Positions 13,041-26,386 of a DNA stretch of 64,000 nt are shown here, piece after piece; within the stretch, counting starts at the first letter, position 1; each line of letters begins with the position of its first letter. A program made the position numbers and the translations under genes. Below the pieces are notes generated by a model. It ran no database searches and was not told the DNA's origin. It saw only the letters and a program-made list of their open reading frames with translations. The stretch covers positions 765,360 to 829,359 of the forward strand of contig NW_006763300.1 in NCBI RefSeq assembly GCF_000218685.1, in the 5' to 3' direction. This stretch comes from Serpula lacrymans var. lacrymans S7.9 (lineage: Eukaryota > Basidiomycota > Agaricomycetes > Boletales > Serpulaceae).

Positions 13041-14978
13041 TCAAGAGTGACAACGTCACGTGATATTAGCGTGACTGATTGCGTCACATCACAATCCATC
13101 AAACAGGCAAGTGGGATTAACATGGACGTGTATGCAAAGAATGAAACTGAATAGGGGCCTATTGAAAGTCATAAATCGATAGGTTGAAAGAAAGTCATGC
13201 TCAGCATTGCAAGAGAACATCCCCCTCTTCCATTGTCAGAACATCTCGGCCAAGTTTTAAAAAAATACTTGCGATATCAACGTCGCACTCAACGTGGCGA
13301 ATATATTGCGAAGAAAAAAGGAGAGGAATGGTAGGTCTAACGGAGGAGTGCGCACCTTGATGAATGTTCAGAGATAGTACATGAATGCATCGCCGTTCGT
13401 GGACGATAAGTCATTTCTGCTCTGTGTCCTCGCGGTCTTGCGATAGGGCCTAAGGCATCCAAGACGTCGTCCAAATCCAATGATACGGTAGGGCGGGCCC
13501 GGGATACCTGTTGCATAGCAAGTAGACAAGGCGATTTCGTACCTTGGGCCACGGGATAGAATTTTCACGGTTTCGCTGGGGTGCCATGTCACCAGTATGC
13601 ACGATATTCGACCTCGTCTTGATATTACCATCCATCCGGTCTTATGTCCAATGCGTGAGCTACCCATCGCCTTAGTCGGTGGGCGCCAGTTGTATGAGCC
13701 ACTGTTAGGTGTTCAGTGATTTGTGGAGCGAGAGCCGGCGTCGAGTAGGTGGGGATCATCCAGAAAGCCAATTCGCCGAGAGCCAAGACTAACGGTACTA
13801 ATCCTCAAAGATAACGATATGGTGGATCCATAAAACCTCAGCTCTTGCTTCGGACTCGAGAACATATTAAATGTGCAAGCAAGCAAGTCTCTGAGACTTG
13901 GACCGGAACCCCGGACAATGGAACCCTGACAACCGAAAGTTATGACCGCGAGCTCCGCTAGCCAGCAAATTGCAGCGTATATTCGCCACCTCTCTCAGAC
14001 TCAGACTCTCTGTATTTTATTTCTGCCTCTCCCCCTCATCGTTTACCGTCACTATATTATTGCCAGTGACATGGAGTAAGTAGTGACATAGAAACCGAAT
14101 ATCTAACATCTCCTGGGTTATTACACCTGCTATCCACTTTCACCACCGCCATTTTCTTTATTTTGTTGTTCAACTTATTTCAACTTTCCCTCTTTTCCCT
14201 CCTACTATTCATCCATATTATACCGGACTCATGTCTGGTACAAACGGTTGATGGCAGTTCCCAAGCTCAACATTATCTCCTCGTTTCTCTACTTCGAAAT
14301 GCCTTTCCTCAGAGGCCAACGGACGACACTCCAAAAAATCCATTAACTCTCATGCAGTCTTCAAGACTATTTACTCATCTTTCGAAGGAAGCCGCCACGA
14401 CCCCTCATCCCCCAGAGTATTATCAGCCATCGATACATCTGATTTCATTTCCCCGATATGGAATAACTGGCCGAAAGATGTATAGTGTTGCAACACAAAC
14501 AGACACCTACCTGGATGTGTAGACGATGCTAAAGGCGGGACTCGCCTGATTCCATATTCTAGATTGTAGACGCCTCTACGGATGCCGCCGAGCTACTTTG
14601 AAAAAAGAAATACTTCGGCATGTAGCTTTCACATCAAAAAGCATGGGACAATTTTGCGACAGAAATATACCAGGCTCGATCGTGCGCACTTTAATCATCC
14701 CCTCGCTGTCCAGCCAATGTATCGGTGGAGAAATGCAGCTCCTTCACGTATCTTCCTTTTACAGGCTTGCTTCGCTTTCTTCCTCGCACACGAAGGGCGT
14801 AACACAAAAGAATTCGGTGACATAGTTCGTTATCTTTCATAACAATGTGGCAATAAACAACGCCAGTCTCAACATACGTATCATGCTTAACGTTTCCTCG
14901 AAGTAAATGTCTATCTACACTGCACCATGGGTACATGTCGCGGCTCGAAAATGTACTGGAAAATCAACTTTGCTCATG

Positions 14979-17057
14979 TCACCGGAGACGAAGTTTGCGG
15001 CGTGACTCGAGCTCCTTCGCTCGTTTCCACACATCGGTTGATAATTCGCTCTCATATAATGAAAGGGCCAGTAATCTATCCAGTTCATCAGTCATGGATG
15101 TCCTAGGCTCAAATCATCAATGATCACAAACCTTGCCACGGTCATTAAATGTATAAGATCGTCGACAGTAATGGAGTTGTCACGTTTTCGTTGTTCTACA
15201 AAATCATCTTGTATGTACTGGCACCAACCTCAGACTTGAACAAAATGAGGGAGGATGGAGAACGCACCGTTGATGTCTTATCTGCTACCTGCACGTTACC
15301 GGCCTTGGCGCCAGCCACTAGACGCCTGAATGCTATCAGTTCGTCTGTGGCTGGCATCTTGATTTGATCTTTGGCCCTGTACACGTTCTCCGAAGATATT
15401 ATTTGTAACGGGATATTGATACTGGTCTATGGTGGTCTTATGAGGGAAGGACGTGAACCTAGCCAGTATCACTGACCTGGAAAAATGCGCTTTTTCGTCC
15501 TTCACTGAGCACAATGAAGGTCATATCCGTCTGGAAAGAGAATCTGCTGTATGGAAACACATATTCAAGCGACTGAGCATTCATGACCTCTTGCACAGCC
15601 TTGACATTCATGACGCCTAGATGCCAATTCAGTTGACATCTCCATATGTGGGATTACGGAAAGAAACCTTTTTCGACGACTCGACCTTCTTGGATGCCAC
15701 TCTCTGTGAAGAGGAAATTTGTTCCTCGAGGGACTTGTAGAAGGCCAGAGTGTAAAATCTCTTCTCTACTTTCTGGGGCGAAATTATTTTGATTGAGCAC
15801 ATCCAGTGTCAGGGGTACGGTGATAAACATGGGTACAATTTCCGAGAGGACGTGGGTTAATGATGGGATAGATGAAGGATTTCGTGGTTGAGGGAAGCGC
15901 GATAGAGTAAGAGGGGGAGGTAGGAGGGGCGGTGTGCGAGATTTTCTGTATTCCATGGTAAGCCTGAACGAGTCTCGTCAAAAGACAGACACCAAAACTT
16001 ACACCCTGGCGATGATAGCCAGCAAGACCCATTCCGCTGCATCACGGTCTCCTCCAAGGGATTCTTTAGATATCCAATTAATAAGATTATCCCGGGTTTC
16101 AGATATATTTGGAACCGGAGGCCCCAGAAGTTTTTCAACAGCGGGTTGCGGTTCATGAAAGAGGACATGTAAAGTGGGCACTTCCGGTGGTGAATCCATT
16201 TCGAGATAAATACTTCCTTCAGGGTCTGAGAATCAGGCGCAAGGAGATAAGAACACAACGCACGGTTCTGACGTTAGTATGCCGACAAAATTGACAATGT
16301 CAGTTGGTTTTATGTTTTGCGCTGCAGAATGGTCGTATATCTTGTAATTTTTGTGTGTTTTATAGACATATAATTGAAATAAGCAATACTTTGAGCCCAC
16401 CTTCACTTGAACACCGACATGAGCAGCACCTGGTATTGGAAATTTATGAGGTTGCGACGGTTGATGAGAGGTATGTTGCGCTATCAGAAGTCAAATAATG
16501 GGATTCATAGAGAAATGGAACGAGTGAGTTTCAGCTTACAGGTGTTCGAACTTTCGGATTCTCGAGCGTGCCAGGCTGTTTCACCGGGTATGGAGACAGC
16601 CCAAAGCACAGTGCACTCCCTAAGGCTTGAGTAGTCTATATTATGAGCAGTGTTATTTCCTGCCAAGTCTTCAGTATTACCCCATCCGCCACATTTGTTT
16701 CCTTTGAGTTTCGCCAGATACATCTCTGGTGAAGCAGATGTATCTTGCACCATTGCACGGAAACGGACGAGAGATCGTTCGGGAAATGATTCCGGAGGGT
16801 TGATGACACTAAGATAAGGGACCTGATAATATTTTACAATATATGATTTGTATAAATCGCGCAAATCGCATAAGGGGGGTAGAGATACGAACCTCGCGCA
16901 CTGTGTCCCTTGTTTTCAAGAGAATATCAGAGAAATACTTCGATACAGCCTTCGGGAACTCGTCGCCATGGCCTGTGATGTTTCCCTTGTCATTGTAGAA
17001 GTCCTGCAGGACGCTTGTAGGGCTTTTGAGGGCGTCTACGAGCAATGCTGAAACCAT
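14979..17057 (-). CDS. MCMBP: Mini-chromosome maintenance complex-binding protein (MCMBP/ETG1)
   Basis: MCMBP binds MCM3-7 in the nucleus, promotes assembly or unloading of the replicative helicase and supports sister-chromatid cohesion. Exons on the minus strand start at the ATG at 17057 (MVSALLVDALKSPTSVLQDF). Diagnostic segments are VPYLSVINPPESFPERSLVRFRAMVQD with the following MYLAKL, TVLWAVSIPGETAWH, the AAA-like region with WISKESLGGDRDAAEWVLLAI (which aligns to the human LLGDSLAAEYLILHLI segment), LQVPRGTNFLFTESGI, and the C-terminal helix LDRLLALSLYESELSTDVWKRAKELESRR. The last exon ends at TGA 14981-14979. The gene is head-to-head with CDC50, with 165 bp between start codons. Internal exon joins around 15400-15650 were placed by eye and are the least certain part. 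Confidence 0.88.
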
Positions 17058-17222
17058 AATGACTATGAATGAAACGCGCTGGTCTTCGCGGTCACGGTTT
17101 GCCTAAACCGCGCCACTGGACGTGATTCATTAGGGAATGCTTACATAAGCGACTGTGCGATGGCGGTGAGTTGCGCCGACGAGGCTATTCACAGGTTTCC
17201 CTTACAACTTGTTCCCAACGAC
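17058..17222. promoter_or_regulatory. Shared divergent promoter of MCMBP and CDC50
   Basis: These 165 bp separate the two start codons. An upstream in-frame ATG at 17160 could extend CDC50 by 21 residues and shrink this region further. No TATA box is evident. Confidence 0.5.
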
Positions 17223-18702
17223 ATGGCTCTCTTCAGCAGGAAGAAACGGCAGGACGAAAATGCAGACAACAGCCAGGATTCAACCACTGAACGGAAAAAA
17301 GAAAAGGGTGGCTGGAGAAGGCCAGCAAGTATGACCAGTTTATTAAAAGTCGTGGTTACATATCTCATGTCTCAAATGCACCAGATACCGCTTTCAAGCA
17401 ACAGCGGCTGAAGGCCTGGCAACCCATTCTGACACCAAAAACGGTTCTCCCGACATTTTTTATCATCGGCATACTCTTTGCGCCAATAGGTGGTTTGCTT
17501 ATATGGGGCAGCAGTCTGGTACGTCGCTTCCAGTTTCTATTCTACGAGCGAGCAAATAGACCTATAACCTTCCCCACAGGTATCGGAAATGACCTTTGAT
17601 TACACCGATTGTTCAAACTTGACACCCCAGTCGCCCAGCTCGACCTTGAATTATGTCGACATGCCCACATATTCTTACAATCTTCGTTCATCAGACTCTG
17701 GGAAGAGCATCCAAGCACCTCAGTATGCTTACGTTGTCGACTCAAATGCTCCTCTGAATCAAACTCAACAATGTCACATGCAATTCTCCGTCGTTTCTGA
17801 TCTCGGGCCTTCGGTGCTAATGTACTATAAGCTTACAAATTTCTTCCAAAACAATCGGCGCTATGTGCAAAGCTTGGACAGCAATCAGCTGCAGGGTAAA
17901 TACGTCAGCGCAAACAGTCTCAGTTCCGGAAATTGCAAGCCTCTCGCAGTGACGTCAGATAACAAGGTTATTTACCCGTGTGGTCTTATTGCCAACTCGC
18001 GTTTCAACGGTACGTGCCGTCGCAAGGGCATATATGCATAGTCTTTAACAGCTCTGTAGATTCTTTCTCTGGTTTAACCTTGCTTAACCCATCCCCAAAC
18101 GTTGCTTCGATATTTAATTTCACAGATAATGGTATCGCTTGGCCAGGCGAAGCGAAAAAATATGCAGCTGCACCTGGCTACCCGCTTGATCAGATTGTAC
18201 CTCCTCCGAACTGGATGGCACTGTACCCTAACAACTACACAAATTCCAGCCCTCCACCGGATTTAAGTACCGACTACCATTTCCAGAATTGGATGAGGAC
18301 AGCTGGTTTGCCTACTTTCACAAAATTGTACGGGAGGAATGATACAAGCGTGTTGGCCGCTGGTCGTTACGAAGTTGTTGCATATATGAGTAGGTTCTTT
18401 ATCTATACTTGCCACTAGGTCAGTATCTGATACTGTTCTAGACTTCCCCGTTCAGGGATACAAGGGAACGAAGGCATTGGTCATCTCAACAGTATCATGG
18501 ATAGGAGGTAAAAACCCCTTCCTTGGATGGGCATACGTTGCAACAGCGAGCCTTTTCGTCTTTCTCGCACTTGCTGGTACTGTGCGACACCTCATTAAGC
18601 CAAGGTAAGGTTTTGCATCATTTAAAAAATGACTAAAACTTTTCTGATATGTCATCACACAGGCGCCTGGGAGACATGTCGCTTTTATCTTGGAATCGAT
18701 AG
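17223..18702 (+). CDS. CDC50: CDC50/LEM3 family P4-ATPase (flippase) beta subunit
   Basis: This obligate partner of P4-ATPases is needed for their ER exit and for phospholipid flipping at Golgi, endosome or plasma membrane. The start at 17223 ([11 protein letters not shown]) is preferred over the in-frame ATG at 17160. A basic cytosolic tail precedes TM1 ([20 protein letters not shown]) and the family motif FDYTDCSN. A large luminal domain follows with several N-glycosylation sequons (NQTQ, NFTD, NYTN, NDTS) and paired cysteines, then TM2 ([20 protein letters not shown]). It ends at TAG 18702. Length and two-TM topology are normal for the family. It converges on the RNA cyclase gene with a 171-bp gap, so the two 3' UTRs may overlap. 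Confidence 0.94.
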
Positions 18703-18873
18703 ATTAGAAGTTGTCATTATTGGATGGACAATGTCATGTATTGGAATCTATGACCTCTCTTTGTAATACATCAATCACATAACTTATTTAACGTGGGGAA
18801 CATCCTTCAAGTCCAATCTAACTAGGATGTATTGCATCCACGTCAATATCTTCGTAATAAGCAATGGCTTTAT

Positions 18874-20152
18874 TTATGACGCTTGAGGCGAATATCCCGA
18901 TCCTTCGCAAACGATGGTAGCGTCTGACTCGTTCTCTTGCAGGGCAAATTTAGCACCTGTCATTTGCTCTGCAACCCAAACTGCAGTTCTGTTGCATATT
19001 GTGTGAGAAAACGAAAATTGCGGGAATAGCTAGTTCAGCTTACCTCGTATGCATAGTGATTGGACCTGTCTTGATTGTGGACTTACCTTTTGCGAGAGCA
19101 AGAAAAATGATAATTTGGTCCTAAAAAGCGTCTGTAGCAGAAATAAAGATTATAAGCGAATTGAGACTGACCTGCAGGTATTCATCAACGCATCCCCCAT
19201 GGGCAAGGTTCAAGAGTAGTTCTTCAGCAGCCCCCTGGCCAACTTCCTCGGGAGTTTTGGTTTTGGTGCTCACAGCACTACCACCGATAATGCATCCACC
19301 TTCTGTTTCGGCCCAAAGCACAATCCCACCGCCAGCTCCAAATGCGTCTCCTTCCTTCTCTCTAACAGAATCAATCTGAATGATGTCGGCAGGTATCCCA
19401 CTAGAAACAAGTTTTTGATGCCCAGCTTCCTTCATTCGTTTTGCCAGACTTAATGGGAGTCCTCCTACACGAGCTTCGCCGCGAATAGCCGTCACTGCAC
19501 CACGTTCTAGCAAAGAAATGGCAGGAAGAGGGCCACTCATTGGAGAGATGGAACAATATACATTTCCACCACCTTTCGGGAAATACCCTCGTGTGTTTAT
19601 CTTCAGGGAAACATCCAGTCCCATTTTCTTTCGCATGAAGGGAAGAAATACATGCTGAATATAATCCACTTGAGGAGCTTGTGTAGCATTTGTTCCTCCT
19701 CGCAGGACCAATGATGAAGGTTCCGATGTATTACTGGAAAATAGTAGGCAAGGGAGGGAAACTTGCAGGAGCAGCGTTGTTGATGCGGCCGTACCCGGGT
19801 CAGCAGAAAACGTACTGGGTAGATGAACGGTCCCTGGCTTGAAGCCAACAGTGGTTGACGCAACTGCAACGCCAGTAGTGTCAGCTGAACATATTTCAGC
19901 TGCAAGCTTTATGCCTACGAAACGAACAATCACCCGGTCAGATAGGACTGAAAATCAAACAAGGACGCAGAGGAACACACCTGCCTCGTGCTGTTTTCTG
20001 AGGCCTGGAGGTTTGCGATTGTGACGAACGTTGCAGATGGATACTGGTTTCGATAACAATGCAGATAATGTTACTGTGTTGCGGAGAAGCTGACCACCTC
20101 CTTCGCAGAAGCTTCCATCGATGAGCAAGCTCTGAATAACTTTTGTCGCCAT
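18874..20152 (-). CDS. RTCA: RNA 3'-terminal phosphate cyclase (RtcA family)
   Basis: It converts RNA 3'-phosphate ends to 2',3'-cyclic phosphate through an adenylated histidine, acting in RNA repair and processing. It starts [30 protein letters not shown] at 20152 (shown here by position, residues 1-30). Other family blocks are [27 protein letters not shown], the PROSITE-type signature [25 protein letters not shown], and the C-terminal [18 protein letters not shown]. The latter carries the histidine that aligns with the active-site His of bacterial RtcA. That histidine and the RGGTNA block argue for an active cyclase rather than the ribosome-biogenesis paralogue RCL1. The last exon, to TAA at 18876-18874, is separated by an intron after MHTR. 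Confidence 0.93.
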
Positions 20153-20617
20153 GGTTTCCCTTGAAAGAACTTACACGATCCAACAACAGACTGAAGCTTT
20201 GCGCTCAGCGGAATTTAAGTTGAATATGCTGTGACTCGAACGATGAGTTATGACTTTGAATACATCGTATTGTTGAAATGTCAACTTGAAACTCCTGGCT
20301 GTCGATTCCTGGCGCTGCGTCACAATTCGATGACATAGGTGTGGAAATAAGGTATATCGTGATGTCTGTAGCAGTTTATACTGTGGTCCGACTCGGATTG
20401 GCTTCAAGTTCTCATTGACTAATGTCCCAGCAGTTTACATCAAAAAAACGATGAACAGTATCTGAAAATCTAAAACATATTACCTACGCGTAACGATACA
20501 GGATACACTCAAGCAATGCAATGATAAAATAAAGGAATGGTCGGGTATTAAGTTGTAAGGTTCCTCCTATGAAGATGATCGAGAAATGTGCAGTGAAATG
20601 GTTGGTAGAGTCGTCGG
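20153..20617. other. Intergenic: RTCA promoter and Hook 3' UTR
   Basis: No gene is supported. Both neighbours are on the minus strand, so this holds the upstream region of the cyclase and the 3' end of the Hook transcript. Confidence 0.5.
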
Positions 20618-23600
20618 TCACCGACGTAACGTTGGGCCCAGCTAAATGAAACATGAGTGCGCGGAAAAGATGAGACAGGTTGACTGCTTACGTTTTTGCG
20701 TTGTTGGCCAAGCCAGCTGGTAGGGGCTGCCCGAGCATGCGACGCTGGAGCACCCATTGGATTGCGCAATCTTTCCATACCGAGTCTATGGAGAGCACTG
20801 AGCACCAACTCATACTCTCTGCGATAACGCTGTGTAGACTCAGCGTGAAGACGCTGCACGTATGACGAACTGAGTAAGCACGGAACAACCGATCAATAAG
20901 TTAAGCTAACCTTCTGTCGAACCACTTCTTCTTCGAGTACTTTGATTTGGGAACGGAAACTAGCTTCTGCCTCCTCAAACAAGCCCTATATTATGGATCT
21001 AGTGAGGTTCAATCGCAAAATTAAAGCTGAAGTTACTAACTGGCGAAGACCCTGCTACCTTTGCATGCTCTTCTTTGAACAATTTGTCCTGCGACTTGAT
21101 AAACTGGAAATAAAAAATTAAACAGTCAGTATAAATATTGCAAAGAACCCCTGGAGCGACATCGCGTACCGATTTAGCTTTTAGCAGTTTTTCTTGGGCG
21201 GTTTTGTATGATTCTTTGAGGTTTACGTTTTCTTCGTGTAACGCAAGAAGTCTAGCTTTGATATCTTCAGGCATATCTCTTCCTGATAGCGAGGCACGTA
21301 GGTCACTTTGTATAACAAAAGACTTGAGTATTACGATAGCCTGAAGATGGTATGAGCTTACCCAAAATCTCGCTCACGCTGAAGCATTTTCTCTCTTTGG
21401 CCGATGCCCTCACTTTGTAGATTGACCTTCTCCAACAACAATGCATTGACCTGTTCAAGTTGCATTCTATTCTTTTCATTAAGTTCCTTGATTTGATTTT
21501 TGAGACGATCCATATCAGCCTCGAGGCCAACTTTGTCTTCATTAACCGATTCTCGCAAGGTAGATAGGATGTCAAGTTGGTCCTTGTTCACGAGATTGAC
21601 TTTCATGTACATGAATAAGCCAGAGTAGTAACCAGTTGTCTAACAGATGACTTACGATCAGACTTGGCAATAGTCAGTTCCTTACTCTGAGCATCGAACC
21701 TGACCTCAAGCTCGGCATGTTCTTTTCGAAGAGTATCCAGCTGATCCACAGTTTCGTTTAACCGCTGGCGAAGGGCGATTGCAGCCTCGGCTCTGGAGCA
21801 GTAGTCATAAGCAATCGTGCTTTTCTGATCAGTGAAAGCGCGTATACCCATCACCCATTGACTTCCCGCTTCGGATCTCCTCCAAGTCCCTTTGAAGAAC
21901 TAGCTTTTCTCGATGGGAAACAAGGTAGTCGCTTTCGTAGCGTGATTTCATCCGGTTTGCATCGTCCAACAGATTTTCAAGCACAAGCATCCGACTGGCA
22001 TCAGCCTCGTTCTTCTTGACGGCCTCCAGCTCGCGCTTAAGCTTTCTAATTTGGATCTTGAGATCAGTCGTGGTGGTCCCAGTTAGGGCATCATCAAGCT
22101 CGCTGCGGAGACCGTGGGCTTCACCATCATCGTCATCCATCTGTTCTACATCCGTAGGGTCATCTGTACTGCTTTGAACTTCGCCGTTGGCTGCACTACG
22201 TGGGGTCGGTCTATGGGATGTCAACTCTAGTTCGCGCACTCGCTCTTGATATAGTTCAAGGGTCTCTGAGTCCTTCTCACGTTCTTCGGTGGTAATTTTT
22301 AGCTTCGTTCGCACTTGATCCAGCTCAAACTTTGCAGTTTCTAATTCTTGAGTACGCGTAGAAACTTTCCCTTCCAGATCGGAGATTTGATTCTTATAGG
22401 ACTCCATTAACGGTTTGAACGCTGCGACCTTACGATATTCTTCCTCCAAAGAGGCGTTTTTGTCGACAAGATTTGCATTTTGTTTTTCAAGTGACTGCAA
22501 CCGGCAAACCGTCAATATGTTTAGCTTGCATCAAGCGAGTGACACACTTTGACATGCTGCCGAAGATCAGCGCCTTCCTGGAGTTTCTTCTTGTATTTCT
22601 CCATGACGTTCTCGGTTTTCTGCAGCTTGTCTGCAGCATGGCGGTACCTTGCCGTATGATTAGTTTATGCAAGTCGTATAGTTCAGAAACATACTCGTCC
22701 ACTTGGTCTTTCAACCGCCCGGCCTCATCAGCTTTTACTTGCAATTCGTCGACTCTTCTCGTTAGATCTGTTACAAGTGAAGTATGTTTGTCAAGCTCTC
22801 CTTCGGCCATTGCCAAGTTGTCTTCGCTCTTCTGACTGAAATTTCAGATAATTAAATATAAATTGGATATAGATGAACAGGTAAAGTTACTCACAGCTCG
22901 GTCCTCAATCGATCAATTTCTGCTCGCATCATAACATCAGCCTTGTCGTTCCGTCTGTTGTCGATATCCCTTTGAGCTTCTCGTAGGCGCGAGAAGGCAT
23001 CATCTTTCTCCAAAACGACGTCGTCGTAAGTGGTTTGTAAAGTACGATGTTCTTCCAGCAAAGTTTGATACACTTTTTCCAGCGTTTCTTTCTCCGAAAG
23101 TATCTGACTTCGTTCTGACTGAATTCGATAATAATGATCGTCCCTAACATTAACATCAGAAATTAGTAATCACTTGTGGGCTGAGACAACTTACTCAGTC
23201 ATACTAACTTCTCCAACTCCTCTGTCATCTTGAGGTGAGCTGATTTTGATCATGACCTACAACAATGTAAATAGTTAGAATCGGCCTCTTCAAGTAAGCT
23301 TTCTATGTCTGACCTGTTCAATGGCCTTCATCAGATAGTGCTGATCAGTCTCACTAAGACGCTGTATCTTCTCGATGATCTCCTTGTTCTTCTCGCACTG
23401 CACCGCGATAGCGATAGTAATGCGACACATGATTAATGTAGCAGCGACATTGAAATCCTTTGCGATGGCTTGCAAATCTGGGACATCCAGACCACTTGTT
23501 GGTTTCTGGAGAACATCCGCGAAGTACTGTGTCATTAACCTATAGAGCCGTTTTAGTGCACTGAAGCGCAAGACCCAGTTGTCCGAGAGCTGTGATGAAG

Positions 23601-23825
23601 GTCGACTAGGTTGCCTGAAGTAATCCACATCTCTGTCACAAGAAGTAAGCCTCGCAAGGCCTGAAGCGAGCAATATTATTGTACATTTACTTACACGAGA
23701 GCCAATACTTCGAAGAGAGCAGCACCATCACTGAGGTCAGAAACGGTAGTAACTGGCCTGGCCAGCTCAAACGTCGCGAAGAAAGAAAAGAACGCATCGA
23801 TTTCTTGCCTCTGAAAGTCGGTCAT
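20618..23825 (-). CDS. hookA: Hook-family cargo adaptor for dynein
   Basis: Hook proteins link cytoplasmic dynein to early endosomes on microtubules in fungal hyphae. The N-terminal Hook domain (MTDFQRQEIDAFFSFFATF..., LSDGAALFEVLALVD, DVDYFRQPSR, NWVLRFSALKRLYRL) is of calponin-homology type and binds dynein light intermediate chain. A very long coiled coil follows over about ten exons, with heptad-rich stretches such as LEKVYQTLLEEHRTLQTTYD, a short acidic interruption (VEQMDDDDGEAHG, about 22120) and KLKRELEAVKKNEADA. The C-terminal tail (YVQRLHAESTQRYRREYELV, SWLGQQRKN-LGPTLRR) is where fungal Hook binds the FTS/FHIP complex. The last exon is short and ends at TGA 20620-20618. The length of roughly 750-800 residues is normal for the family. 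Confidence 0.9.
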
Positions 23826-24074
23826 TGATATTCCTCAAATCGCTGGCAAAGAGAGATACGAAAGGAAAGCCAGCTCCTCGTGCCTTGGTGTAATGGCCGT
23901 GTTTTGGACGGGGAATGCGTGCCCAATGGCAACCAGCATACGCCTGTAAAAGATATGGCGCTTATGTAATGTATTGATGTTCAGGGGAAATATTGTACAT
24001 GAATGGCCAAACGCTGTAGCCATAAACCGAAAAGTAGGATGTAAATGAGCAGTCCAGTATGCTACACGGTCTTA

Positions 24075-26025
24075 TCACCCTCTATACACCCGCGAAAGAG
24101 CAGAGGCAGTCAAGAACAAAACAACTGCGAAGACATAGAAAACCCTTCCTTCCTTCGATGGATCACCCGAAGCGAGCAGATTACGAACAGGAAGAAAGAG
24201 TAAACCGACGATAAAATTGGCGACCCCTGGGACAGATTGAGACCAAATCACACGGACATGAATGATGGACTCACAGTTCAGAGACAAGCCTACAGACGAC
24301 ACGGCGGAAACAGCCTGAGTGGGTGGTTGATAGTGAACAAACATGGGGACGCAGGGGAAGGACATAAAACACGAACATGAGCAGGTGCAACCTCAGGAAT
24401 GATAACAAATGGAATAGGACCAAGACCGATAGCGAACGACCTATGGAATCATTGAACGCCTAGTCAAACGCAATATATAAGAGGTGACTTACATGACGAA
24501 TGTGATGATGGCAACACTCGACAATGCGACAAGCCCTGAGTTTAATCCTAGACCGACAACTGCATGCGAGAGTATTGCCCCAGCAACAGACATCTGGAAA
24601 AGTTGCTTTCTCCCAACACGCTAGTACAAATCTTTAATCAATATCGACGATAAATGAGTCTGGATTTTTTTGTACCTCAATGAGAAAGATTGGAGGAAAG
24701 GTCATCAAGGCATTCATGACGGTTATTCCCAAGGAAACATATGGCCCAACCTCAGGTAACGACTTAGAGAGTATATCGTTGCTGTAATATAAAACTGACG
24801 GCGACTCAACATGCATTTATACAGAAAGCTGACCACACGTTACCTGCATTGATGCCTAGTGCAGTAAGCTGATCAGAAGTAGTTGAGGTCTCAAGAAATT
24901 TATGCGACACGAACCGGATAATTGCTGGGTGAGCATAGCGAATACAATGATAAGCAGTGGTCTGCGGAGCTCCGGAGTTACGAGAAGACGAGGTACAGTC
25001 ACAGCAGTTTCATGATGGCCTTCCTCATGATCATCGGTATTTGATAATAAAGGCTGTTCACTGTCATTTCTCTCGGCTGCAATTTCTTGTAAGTATATTT
25101 GCAAGATGCAGTAAACTGATACTTACGGTCTGGGCGAAGAGTACTTCTGCTAGTTCCCCAAATCCTTCCGATAGCTAACTTCTGTTCATCTATGAGACCC
25201 TGTCTATTCAAATAAACAGGAGACTCGACTACGAAGGGGCTGGAGAATAATTGAATAGCGGATAGGGCACAAGATATTAACAGCACATATCGCCATTGTG
25301 TTGAAGTTGCAAGACGTAGTCCCAACGCCTGTGTGAACATGATACCAATGACTATGGCTAATTGGGTGAGAACCCCTAAAGGTAACATAAATTTTATTAA
25401 CAGATCGACTCATTTCTCGAGACATGTACTGTGCACACGCACCTATGTTTCCCTTGAGCTTAGAAGGGGCAATCTCAGAAAGGTAAATGGGGCCCACGCA
25501 AAGACCTATACCAGCCCCTGCTCCAACCAGAAATCTGTGATATCAAGTAAGTCAGTCTTAGTTACTTGTGGGAGTCGTTTAATTAGCACCTTCCCAGTAT
25601 TAGGGGAGCTACGGAGGGGGATAGTCCCGACATACAGGCACCTGAGGCAGTGAGAACAGCACTCAGACGAGAAGCACCTTTCCTGCCCCAACGGTCCATT
25701 GCGATATTTGAAGAGAGACTGCCACAAAGCCCTCCGATAGTGAAAATAGCCGTCACGACTGAAAACGCAGTATCCGACATAGGAATGCAAGTGGGCAGCC
25801 CGTGATGGAAGGGTGTATTTTCGTCATATTCACGACATGTCAAAACGGCTTGAATTTGATTGAGAGCGGAGGTATGATAACCATACTTTCGAAAAGAGTG
25901 ATGACGATATAGCTAAATGGACAAGGGAAGGGAGTAACTACCTGAAATGACACGACAAGGACCCAAAAACAAACCGACCAGCCATATTTTGTGAAAGACT
26001 GGTTATCGTGCTGAGCAACCACCAT
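24075..26025 (-). CDS. MFS sugar-transporter-family membrane protein
   Basis: This is a twelve-helix major facilitator of the sugar porter family, closest in character to the fungal YBR241C/VPS73 vacuolar group, so substrate and membrane are inferred only. The start at 26025 (MVVAQHDNQSFTKYGWSVCFW) puts TM1 immediately after a short tail. Motifs in order are AMDRWGRKGAS (loop 2-3), VGPIYLSEIAPSKLKG (end of TM4), VVESPVYLNRQG (the PESPR-like motif before the central loop), LTQQLSG (TM7), FLIERVGRKQL (loop 8-9) and VIIPEVAPAH (TM10 end). The central loop contains DDHEEGHHE. It ends SALSRVYRG at 24075. The start codon is about 380 bp from the repeat block, so TE-derived sequence may lie in its promoter. 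Confidence 0.88.
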
Positions 26026-26386
26026 TTCCAAGAAATTAAAATTGCTGGATGTGCCCAGACTTTTGAGCTAACAATGTGCTAGGGAACGTAGGTTGGAAGG
26101 AGGATGCTACCCGCGCACACAGGGCCGACAGGCCGCCACGACGGACCTGGTGTTACCAAATCTGGCCATGCTCCGGCACTGATCCAAACACCACTGAATA
26201 CATAAAATTTTGATGAATGCTGATACATCACTGAAGTGTAAAGAGTAACCAATCAGAGCTAGATATTCCACTGTGTCAGCAAGGTGGCAGCCTTGCAGCA
26301 TTGGTGGTTGGTTTCTGGAGGCGCTTCAGTCATCAAAAATCAAATTTTGTAAACAAGGTCGCCCCTTTGATTTTTTCAATGAGGTT
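26026..26386. other. MFS promoter region and degenerate repeat edge
   Basis: No gene is seen. The far end (26337-26403, minus strand) reads as 22 codons resembling a retroelement reverse-transcriptase segment (LIEKIKGATLFTKFDF) followed by a stop. Confidence 0.4.

Larger units (their letters stand above)
10546..14978. other. Long gene-poor region (4.4 kb)
   Basis: No recognised gene. Minus-strand ORFs of 144 and 182 codons (12097-12531, 12575-13123) overlap other open frames, have no domain and vary in composition, so they are not called as genes. The stretch contains a CRE-like palindrome (11331-11345), an inverted repeat of TTTGACCGGTT / AACCGGTCAAA (about 11598 and 11670), and two related hairpins (12290-12327 and 13005-13040). 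ATG-started ORFs near 14252 (32 codons) and 14353 (57 codons) are too short to support. Confidence 0.5.

Noticed and set aside
12097..13123. Minus-strand ORFs of 144 and 182 codons
   Set aside because: They overlap other open frames, lack motifs, show no consistent protein-like composition and span hairpins.
14163..14522. 119-codon frame with a hydrophobic start (LFNLFQLSLFSLLLF)
   Set aside because: It begins at TTG; the first ATG is only 57 codons from the end, and no upstream exon was found.
18874..20152. RCL1 (inactive cyclase-like ribosome biogenesis factor)
   Set aside because: The RGGTNA block and the catalytic-histidine segment [11 protein letters not shown] fit the active RtcA branch.
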